Shown here piece after piece: positions 8,623-13,728 of a stretch of DNA of 13,728 nt (its first letter is position 1; each line of letters begins with the position of its first letter). Below the pieces are notes generated by a model, which was not told the origin of the DNA, did no database searches, and was given only the letters and a program-made list of their open reading frames with translations. The DNA lies in contig SVRU01000074.1 of assembly GCA_015064665.1 (NCBI GenBank), positions 1 to 13,728 on the forward strand. Reading direction: 5' to 3'. A program made the position numbers and the translations under genes. Origin of the DNA: Oscillospiraceae bacterium. GTDB taxonomy: Bacteria > Bacillota_A > Clostridia > Oscillospirales > CAG-272.

Positions 8623-8906
8623 TTACAAGTAAACAAAGGGCATATCTTCGTTCTCTTTCTACCAACCTTGATACGATTTTTCAAATTGGCAAGGGAGGTA
8701 TTACCGAGGAAATATGTCAGCAGATAGCAAACGCGCTTGAAGCGCGAGAGCTTATTAAAGTACGCGCGCTTGAAAATAGCGGTTATACAGCAAAAGAAGC
8801 CGCAAACGAAATCGCAGAAGCAATAGATTGCGAGGTCGTGGATTGTGTCGGTACAAAATTCGTTCTTTATAAAGAGTCAGTCAAGAAAAAGAGGATCGAG
8901 CTTTGA
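8619..8906 (+). CDS. yhbY: YhbY, CRM-domain ribosome assembly RNA-binding protein
   Basis: This 95-residue protein is a single CRM (CRS1-YhbY) domain. Family members associate with pre-50S ribosomal particles and help large-subunit assembly; the B. subtilis counterpart is YqeI. Seen: the N-terminal SKQRAYLRSL, the RNA-binding loop GKGGIT at 24-29, the helix ANALEARELIKVR, and the closing VGTKFVLYKES strand. The start overlaps the ftsY stop (ATGA) and the stop overlaps the nadD start (TGATG). The order yhbY-nadD-yqeK-rsfS matches yqeI-yqeJ-yqeK-yqeL of B. subtilis. Confidence 0.95.
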   Translation: MITSKQRAYLRSLSTNLDTIFQIGKGGITEEICQQIANALEARELIKVRALENSGYTAKEAANEIAEAIDCEVVDCVGTKFVLYKESVKKKRIEL

Positions 8907-9517
8907 TGGACAAAAAAAGAATAGGCATTTACGGAGGCACTTTCAGTCCGCCTCATATCGGTCACGTTGGAGCTGCAGAAAGCTTTTCAAGGGCTATATC
9001 TCCCGACGAGCTGCTTATTATGCCTGATTTTTTGCCTCCGCACAAGCAATACGACGGGGAGGTTACTGCCGAGGACAGACTGGAGATGTCAAAGCTTGCT
9101 TTCGGACACATCGAAAACGCCTTTATTTCCGATATGGAAATAAAAAGAGGCGGAAAAAGCTTTACGTCGGTTACGCTGGAGGAGCTTACCTCTCCTAATT
9201 CCGAGCTTTATTTTCTTTGCGGAACGGATATGTTCGTAACGCTTGAAGAGTGGTATAGAGCGCCGCTTATATTTAAGCTCGCCGTAATTTGTTACGTAAG
9301 ACGTGAATCGGATGCTGAATACGATTCGATTACCGAGAGGCTTGAAAAAGAGTATAAAGAAAAATACGGAGCTAGAATTATCAGAATCGATTCACAGGTT
9401 CGAGAGATTTCCTCAACCGAGCTTCGAGGCGCTTTGCAAAGCGGCTCTGAGTCAGCGCGCGAGCTGTTGCCCGAACCGGTATACGACTTTATTAAGGAAA
9501 GGGGTCTTTACAGATGA
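8906..9517 (+). CDS. nadD: NadD, nicotinate mononucleotide adenylyltransferase
   Basis: NadD joins ATP and nicotinate mononucleotide into deamido-NAD in NAD biosynthesis. The protein is 203 residues, as expected. The nucleotidyltransferase motif is GGTFSPPHIGH (10-20; HxGH at 17-20), with serine where the family commonly has D or N before the proline. The second motif ISSTELR is at 168-174. In between lie KRGGKSFT, YFLCGTDMF and the EEWYRAP segment typical of NadD. I chose the ATG at 8906, one base overlapping the yhbY stop, with GAGGA ten bases upstream. A TTG at 8903 would add one residue and cannot be excluded. The stop overlaps the yqeK start by four bases. Confidence 0.95.
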   Translation: MDKKRIGIYGGTFSPPHIGHVGAAESFSRAISPDELLIMPDFLPPHKQYDGEVTAEDRLEMSKLAFGHIENAFISDMEIKRGGKSFTSVTLEELTSPNSELYFLCGTDMFVTLEEWYRAPLIFKLAVICYVRRESDAEYDSITERLEKEYKEKYGARIIRIDSQVREISSTELRGALQSGSESARELLPEPVYDFIKERGLYR

Positions 9518-10134
9518 TCTATCCCGAAAATTCCTGCGTAAAGCTTTCTGAAGAAGTTCGAAAAAGACTAAGTGAGAAAAGATTTAATCATACCGTTTCA
9601 GTTGCTGAATGTGCTGTTAAACTTGCAGATTTTTGCGAGCCAGAGAGTAAATTTGAGGCAGAAATAGCATCATTTCTTCATGATATAACAAAAGAGCATT
9701 CTGCTGATTGGCACATCGATTTGCTGACGCGAGAGAAATATTCGCTCGATTCCGAGGACGTTTCAAATCCCGGTGTTCTTCATTCATTTACCGCGCCCTA
9801 CGTAATTAAATCTGATTTTCGGGAATATGCAAACGACAAAATACTTTCTGCCGCGAGAAACCACACTCTTGGTGCTCCGGAAATGACCGTGCTTGATGAA
9901 ATTGTTTTTTTAGCAGACTTCATTGAGGAAACAAGGACCTACGATGCAAGCGTCGAGCTGAGAAAATACGTATACGGCAATATGAAGGACGGTCAAATTG
10001 AAAATAACGTTCTAATTTTACACAAAGCGTGTATAATTGCCATTGAAAAAACGGTAATTAACCTTATAAACACCAATAAACCGATTAATTCGAAAAATAT
10101 ATTGACAAGAAATGCTTTATTGGGTAAAATATAA
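9514..10134 (+). CDS. yqeK: YqeK, HD-domain Ap4A hydrolase (symmetrical)
   Basis: YqeK-family HD phosphohydrolases split diadenosine tetraphosphate into two ADP and are the Gram-positive counterpart of ApaH. The 206-residue protein is slightly longer than many members because of a C-terminal tail. Candidate metal ligands in family order: H26 (FNHTVSV), H56-D57 (FLHDITKE), H90 (VLHSF), H117 (RNHTLG) and D135 (FLADFIEETR). It is coupled to nadD by a four-base overlap, the usual pairing of these genes. The last codons contain a good promoter for rsfS-leuS. The AT-rich 3' end differs slightly from the rest of the gene, which fits that second use. Confidence 0.93.
   Translation: MIYPENSCVKLSEEVRKRLSEKRFNHTVSVAECAVKLADFCEPESKFEAEIASFLHDITKEHSADWHIDLLTREKYSLDSEDVSNPGVLHSFTAPYVIKSDFREYANDKILSAARNHTLGAPEMTVLDEIVFLADFIEETRTYDASVELRKYVYGNMKDGQIENNVLILHKACIIAIEKTVINLINTNKPINSKNILTRNALLGKI
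10102..10130 (+). promoter_or_regulatory. Predicted sigma-A promoter for rsfS-leuS inside the yqeK 3' end
   Basis: TTGACA (10102-10107) is followed, after exactly 17 bases, by TAAAAT (10125-10130). Transcription would start near 10137, in the 53-base gap before rsfS. A perfect TATAAT at 10130-10135 overlaps it but sits 22 bases from the -35, too far for normal pairing. This is a sequence match only. It would let rsfS and leuS be expressed apart from the upstream operon. Confidence 0.6.
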
Positions 10135-10172
10135 TTTAATTATTCTATTATTTTACTTGTATCCCATATACC

Positions 10173-10179
10173 AAAGGAG
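10173..10179 (+). promoter_or_regulatory. Shine-Dalgarno site of rsfS
   Basis: AAAGGAG lies eight bases before the rsfS ATG, at the end of the 53-base yqeK-rsfS gap. It supports the start at 10188. Confidence 0.8.
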
Positions 10180-10187
10180 TTGATTAT

Positions 10188-10613
10188 ATGGAAGAAATTA
10201 AAACTAATACTCTTGCAGGAGCTGATTCGCTGACTCTTGCTAAGGCAATCGTTGCAGTGCTTATCGAAAAGAAGGGCGTTGACGTTCGTTTATATAACGC
10301 CGGCGTGGATAATTCCGTAACCGACTATTACGTTAATGCAACCGGACGTTCATCAACTGCGGTTCTTGCGCTTGCGGATGAGGTGACCTATAAAATCGGC
10401 TTGCAGGGAAGATGCGAGGCGAGAGTTGAGGGAAGAAGCGGAAAATCTTGGCTTCTCGTTGACTACGGCGACGTTATTGTAAATATTTTCGACAGACCCT
10501 CGCGTGAATTCTATAACTTTGACAGACTTATGCCCGAGGACGGACTCGTTGATATATCCGACATAATTGAAGAAATTGATAAAAAATACGATATAAATGT
10601 AAAGGAAGACTGA
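10188..10613 (+). CDS. rsfS: RsfS, ribosomal silencing factor (Iojap/YbeB family)
   Basis: RsfS binds ribosomal protein uL14 on the 50S subunit and blocks joining with 30S, lowering translation when nutrients are scarce. The 141 residues include a slightly long, poorly conserved N-terminus (1-15). The Iojap core shows [14 protein letters not shown] (43-56; the family is often ADYFVICSGNS), LALADEV (60-66), and [14 protein letters not shown] (88-101), followed by [10 protein letters not shown]. The acidic tail [13 protein letters not shown] is unremarkable. It follows yqeK as in many Firmicutes but has its own probable promoter. leuS begins one base after its stop, so the two are probably co-transcribed. 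In some Clostridia a LytR-type gene lies between yqeK and rsfS; it is absent here. Confidence 0.94.
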   Translation: MEEIKTNTLAGADSLTLAKAIVAVLIEKKGVDVRLYNAGVDNSVTDYYVNATGRSSTAVLALADEVTYKIGLQGRCEARVEGRSGKSWLLVDYGDVIVNIFDRPSREFYNFDRLMPEDGLVDISDIIEEIDKKYDINVKED

Positions 10614-10614
10614 A

Positions 10615-13017
10615 ATGATTTACGATTACAAAGGCATTGAGGCCCGCTGGCAGAAAAAGTGGGATGAATGCAATGCATTCAGCGCAAAACAGGATTTTAC
10701 TCTCCCTAAATATTTTGCGCTTGTTGAGTTTCCGTATCCGTCGGGACAGGGACTCCACGTAGGACATCCGCGTCCTTATACGGCGCTTGATATTGTGTCA
10801 AGAAAAAAGAGAATGCAGGGCTATAACGTTCTGTTCCCGATGGGATGGGACGCTTTCGGTTTGCCTACCGAAAACTACGCGATTAAAAACAAAATTCACC
10901 CCAAAATAGTAACCGAAAAGAACGTTGCACGATTTAAGTCGCAGCTTAAAGCTCTAGGTCTTTCATTCGATTGGTCAAGAGAGATAAATACGACTGACCC
11001 CAACTATTACAAGTGGACGCAGTGGATATTCCTTCAGCTTTTCAAAAAGGGACTTGCATATAAGAAAGAAATGGCGGTTAATTTCTGCACCTCCTGCAAG
11101 GTCGTTCTTGCTAACGAGGAGGTTGTAAACGGAGTTTGCGAAAGATGTCAGTCGGAGGTTATAAGAAAGGTTAAGAGCCAATGGATGCTCAAAATAACCG
11201 AGTATGCAGACAGACTTATATCCGACCTGGACGGCCTTGATTTCATCGAAAGAGTTAAGACTCAGCAGATTAACTGGATAGGCAAATCAAAGGGCGCGGA
11301 GGTAGATTTTACCACTACGACCGGTGATAAGCTCAAGGTTTACACAACGAGATGCGATACACTCTTCGGTGCTACTTATATGGTTATTGCTCCCGAGCAT
11401 GAGCTTGTTGAAAAATGGAAATCCAAGCTTGAAAATTACGCCGAGATTGAAGCATATAAGGTTGAAGCTTCAAAGAAATCGGATTTTGAGCGCACCGAGC
11501 TTGTTAAGGACAAGACTGGAGTTGAGCTTAAGGGCGTTAGAGCAATTAATCCCGTTACCAATAAAGAAATTCCTATTTTTATTTCCGATTACGTTCTTTC
11601 CGGTTACGGAACCGGCGCAATTATGGCAGTTCCTGCGCACGACGAGCGCGACTGGGATTTCGCTAAAAAATTCGGTCTGCCTATCGTTGAAGTCGTTACG
11701 GGTGGAAACGTGGAAGAGGCTGCCTTTGTCGATGTTGAAACCGGCATACTTGTCAACTCTGGATTCCTTAACGGTCTTGAGGTTGCGGATGCCAAGGCTG
11801 AGATGATTAAATATCTTGAAAAAGAAGGAATAGGCGTAGAGAAGGTCAATTTCAAGCTTCGTGACTGGGTCTTCTCACGTCAGAGATATTGGGGTGAGCC
11901 CATTCCGCTTGTAAATTGCGAGAAGTGCGGTTGGGTTGCCATTCCCGAATCCGAGCTTCCCGTTGAGCTCCCTGACGTTGAATCCTATGAACCCACCGCA
12001 AACGGCGAATCGCCGCTCTCTCTTATCGACGAGTGGGTTAATTGCAAATGTCCCGCTTGCGGCGGCGCTGCAAAGCGTGAAACCGATACGATGCCTCAGT
12101 GGGCAGGCTCTTCGTGGTATTTCCTCAGATATTGCGATCCCGATAACGATAAAGAACTCGCATCACCCGAAGCGCTTGAATACTGGATGCCTGTTGATTG
12201 GTATAACGGCGGTATGGAGCATACCACTCTTCACCTTCTTTATTCTCGTTTCTGGTCCAAGTTCCTCTACGATATAGACACCGTTCCTTGTAAAGAACCC
12301 TACCTCAAGAGAACCAGCCATGGTATGATTCTCGGCGAAAACGGTGAGAAAATGTCTAAGTCGCGCGGAAACGTCGTAAATCCCGACGATATCATAAACG
12401 ATTACGGTGCTGACACCATGCGTCTTTACGAGATGTTTATCGGTGATTTTGAGCAATCTGCTCCTTGGAATACTCAGTCTATTAAGGGCTGTAAGAGATT
12501 CCTTGAACGTTTCTATAACCTGCTTGATATGGTAAAGGGAAGCGGTGTAACTCCCGAGCTTGAAAAAACTATACACAAGCTTATCAAAAAGGTTACCTCG
12601 GATATTGATTCAATGAAATTCAATACTGCGATTGCGGCAATGATGGGCGCTTTAAATACCGTTTACGAGGTTGGAAGGATAACCAAGGACGAGCTTTCAA
12701 CCCTTGCTAAGCTTCTTTCTCCTTTTGCGCCTCACGTTGCAGAGGAAATTTATGCAGCTCTTGGAAACGAAGGTCTCGTATCGCTTGCGGCATGGCCAGT
12801 TCATGACGAAAGCAAAACTGTTGACGATACGGTTGAGATGCCTGTTCAAGTAAACGGCAAGGTTAGATCCACCGTAATGATACCCAACAATGCATCCAAG
12901 GAAGAAGCACTTAAGATTGCAATGGCTGACGATAAAATCAAAGCTGCAATTGACGGAAAGAGCATCGTTAAAGAAATCGTTGTTCCCGGCAAGATAATTA
13001 ACATTGTTATAAAGTAA
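10615..13017 (+). CDS. leuS: Leucyl-tRNA synthetase
   Basis: This class I synthetase charges tRNA-Leu and hydrolyses mischarged products. The 800 residues match bacterial LeuRS. Seen: HVGH (48-51, the HIGH motif) after [14 protein letters not shown] at 579-583 in [10 protein letters not shown]; and a CP1 editing domain with the threonine-rich [12 protein letters not shown] (the family usually has TTRPDT) and [17 protein letters not shown], whose second Asp is the conserved editing residue. Two zinc-type clusters are visible: C158/C161 with C175/C178, and C435/C438 with C479/C482 (plus C477). The catalytic core resumes at [17 protein letters not shown]. The C-terminal domain ([11 protein letters not shown] to the end) is complete. 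A ribosome binding site (AAGGAAG) overlaps the end of rsfS. A probable terminator follows. Confidence 0.98.
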   Translation: MIYDYKGIEARWQKKWDECNAFSAKQDFTLPKYFALVEFPYPSGQGLHVGHPRPYTALDIVSRKKRMQGYNVLFPMGWDAFGLPTENYAIKNKIHPKIVTEKNVARFKSQLKALGLSFDWSREINTTDPNYYKWTQWIFLQLFKKGLAYKKEMAVNFCTSCKVVLANEEVVNGVCERCQSEVIRKVKSQWMLKITEYADRLISDLDGLDFIERVKTQQINWIGKSKGAEVDFTTTTGDKLKVYTTRCDTLFGATYMVIAPEHELVEKWKSKLENYAEIEAYKVEASKKSDFERTELVKDKTGVELKGVRAINPVTNKEIPIFISDYVLSGYGTGAIMAVPAHDERDWDFAKKFGLPIVEVVTGGNVEEAAFVDVETGILVNSGFLNGLEVADAKAEMIKYLEKEGIGVEKVNFKLRDWVFSRQRYWGEPIPLVNCEKCGWVAIPESELPVELPDVESYEPTANGESPLSLIDEWVNCKCPACGGAAKRETDTMPQWAGSSWYFLRYCDPDNDKELASPEALEYWMPVDWYNGGMEHTTLHLLYSRFWSKFLYDIDTVPCKEPYLKRTSHGMILGENGEKMSKSRGNVVNPDDIINDYGADTMRLYEMFIGDFEQSAPWNTQSIKGCKRFLERFYNLLDMVKGSGVTPELEKTIHKLIKKVTSDIDSMKFNTAIAAMMGALNTVYEVGRITKDELSTLAKLLSPFAPHVAEEIYAALGNEGLVSLAAWPVHDESKTVDDTVEMPVQVNGKVRSTVMIPNNASKEEALKIAMADDKIKAAIDGKSIVKEIVVPGKIINIVIK

Positions 13018-13049
13018 ATTATAAGTTTTTTTTGCAAATCACAGCTAAC

Positions 13050-13088
13050 AAACGAGAGTGGTAATACATAAAATAACCACTCTCGTTT
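13050..13088 (+). terminator. Hairpin terminator after leuS
   Basis: A perfect 13-base inverted repeat (13050-13062 with 13076-13088, core CGAGAGTGG/CCACTCTCG) flanks a 13-base AT-rich loop. The following run is short and broken (TTTAATTT, then A-rich), so termination may be partial. A weaker AT-only repeat (TTATAA at 13007-13012 and 13019-13024), followed by eight Ts at 13026-13033, lies just upstream and could assist. No convergent gene is near, so it most likely ends the long operon. Confidence 0.7.
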
Positions 13089-13124
13089 AATTTAAAAAAA
13101 CTTTTAAAAATTTTCAAAAACCTA

Positions 13125-13153
13125 TTGACAAATAGGATTGTTTATGATATTAT
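13125..13153 (+). promoter_or_regulatory. Extended -10 promoter of the tRNA unit
   Basis: TTGACA (13125-13130), a 17-base spacer, and TATTAT (13148-13153) preceded by TGA (13145-13147) form a near-consensus sigma-A promoter with the extended -10 TGn element. Transcription would start about 16 bases before tRNA-Gly. The strong match fits a stable-RNA gene. Confidence 0.8.
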
Positions 13154-13176
13154 ATAAAAGCTGTCGTTGATAATAT

Positions 13177-13250
<74 letters not shown>

Positions 13251-13254
13251 AATT

Positions 13255-13330
13255 GCGCCCATAGCTCAGTGGATAGAGTGCCCGGCTACGAACCGGTAGG
13301 TCGAAGGTTCGAATCCTCCTGGGCGCGCCA
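13255..13330 (+). tRNA. tRNA-Arg (anticodon ACG)
   Basis: The acceptor GCGCCCA pairs perfectly with TGGGCGC (13320-13326), followed by discriminator G and an encoded CCA (13328-13330). The anticodon loop CTACGAA gives ACG at 13288-13290. A34 is normally deaminated to inosine by TadA to read CGU, CGC and CGA. Two stem positions are not Watson-Crick: C13281 against T13297 at the top of the anticodon stem, and A13304 against C13318 in the T stem. The rest folds well. It lies four bases after tRNA-Gly and shares its promoter and terminator. Confidence 0.95.
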
Positions 13331-13336
13331 CGAATT

Positions 13337-13366
13337 ATACCGATGCAAAAGCGTCGGTATTTTTTT
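13337..13366 (+). terminator. Intrinsic terminator of the tRNA unit
   Basis: A ten-base stem (13337-13346 with 13351-13360, ATACCGATGC against GCGTCGGTAT, one T-G wobble) encloses an AAAA loop and runs into seven Ts (13360-13366). This is a textbook Rho-independent terminator and separates the tRNAs from yqeG. Confidence 0.93.
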
Positions 13367-13372
13367 ATGCTA

Positions 13373-13401
13373 TTGACTTTGTTTTTTATTTTTGATACAA
13401 T
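13373..13401 (+). promoter_or_regulatory. Extended -10 promoter of yqeG
   Basis: TTGACT (13373-13378), a 17-base spacer, and TACAAT (13396-13401) preceded by TGA (13393-13395) form a strong sigma-A promoter. The predicted start near 13408 leaves a leader of about 28 bases with GGAG at 13424-13427, eight bases before the ATG. Confidence 0.78.
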
Positions 13402-13435
13402 ATTTAGGCAAGAGAAAATAATCGGAGATATATAA

Positions 13436-13728
13436 ATGAAATTTACTTTTGTTCCCGAATATAGATTTGATACGTTCGATATGGCGAGCGTTGAATTTTT
13501 GCTAAATATCGGTGTTCGCGGTATAATTCTCGATATAGACAACACACTTGAGCCTTATGAAAACGCGGTTCCGGGAGAGCGTGTCGTATCTTGGCTCAGC
13601 TCCTTATCCGAGCATGGAATCCGCGCGGCTATCGTCTCGAATAACGGTAGGGAAAGAGTGGAGTTTTTTAATAAAGAACTGTCACTTCCTGCGTATTACA
13701 AGGCTAAGAAGCCTTTTAAGAGAAATCT
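13436..13728 (+). CDS. yqeG: YqeG family HAD (subfamily IIIA) phosphatase, 3' partial
   Basis: The frame is open from the ATG at 13436 to the right edge (97 codons visible, no stop). The N-terminus MKFTFVPEY and the HAD motif I GIILDIDNT (D33 and D35, the nucleophile and acid/base aspartates) match the YqeG family, as do motif II IVSNN (S68) and the motif III lysine region YYKAKKP (88-93). Full-length relatives are about 170-180 residues, so roughly half is present. Members are predicted cytoplasmic phosphatases, with phosphatidylglycerophosphatase activity reported for some distant relatives; the substrate here is not known. In B. subtilis yqeG leads the cluster containing yqeI-yqeL, but here it lies beyond leuS and two tRNAs with its own promoter and GGAG site. 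Confidence 0.9.
   Translation, partial: MKFTFVPEYRFDTFDMASVEFLLNIGVRGIILDIDNTLEPYENAVPGERVVSWLSSLSEHGIRAAIVSNNGRERVEFFNKELSLPAYYKAKKPFKRN

Noticed and set aside
10130..10135. Perfect TATAAT at the yqeK stop as the -10 for the TTGACA at 10102
   Set aside because: The 22-base spacing is too long. TAAAAT at 10125 has the correct 17-base spacing.
11324..11806. A 160-codon plus-strand frame inside leuS
   Set aside because: It is a shifted-frame reading of the LeuRS editing domain, with low-complexity Leu/Ser/Arg composition and no start signal.

Overview
The window is a dense, almost gap-free block of housekeeping genes, all on the + strand. It most likely comes from a low-to-moderate GC Gram-positive bacterium of the class Clostridia. 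The evidence is the rnc / radical SAM / smc / ftsY and yhbY / nadD / yqeK / rsfS / leuS gene orders, folate-type TrmFO, a short FtsY without an acidic A domain, AGGAGG-type ribosome binding sites, and TTGACA / TATAAT-type promoters. The finer affiliation (perhaps an uncultured Oscillospirales-like gut lineage) is a guess.

Layout. Positions 2-10134 form one tightly packed run: trmFO (5' end cut off by the window), plsX, rnc, an Elp3-like radical SAM gene, smc, ftsY, yhbY, nadD and yqeK. Most junctions overlap by 1 to 14 bases or are 1 base apart; the largest gap is 23 bases. A 53-base gap follows, served by a probable promoter inside the end of yqeK, and then rsfS and leuS (10188-13017). A hairpin probably ends this run. 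Next comes a two-tRNA unit, Gly(TCC) and Arg(ACG), with its own extended -10 promoter and a strong intrinsic terminator. A further promoter then drives yqeG, a HAD phosphatase gene cut off by the right edge.

How the genes fit together. Most products serve translation and growth: tRNA U54 methylation (TrmFO), rRNA processing (RNase III), ribosome assembly (YhbY), ribosome silencing (RsfS), leucine charging (LeuRS), and two tRNAs. PlsX starts phospholipid synthesis, SMC organises the chromosome, FtsY delivers proteins to the membrane, NadD makes NAD precursor dinucleotides, and YqeK hydrolyses Ap4A. The radical SAM protein is the only product without an assigned role.

No mobile element, CRISPR array, phage gene, toxin-antitoxin pair or defence gene was seen. 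There is no convincing new multi-gene system. The points most worth following up are the uncharacterised radical SAM protein, the missing acpP between plsX and rnc, the hidden promoter in yqeK, the SMC signature variant, the position of yqeG, and two odd base pairs in tRNA-Arg.
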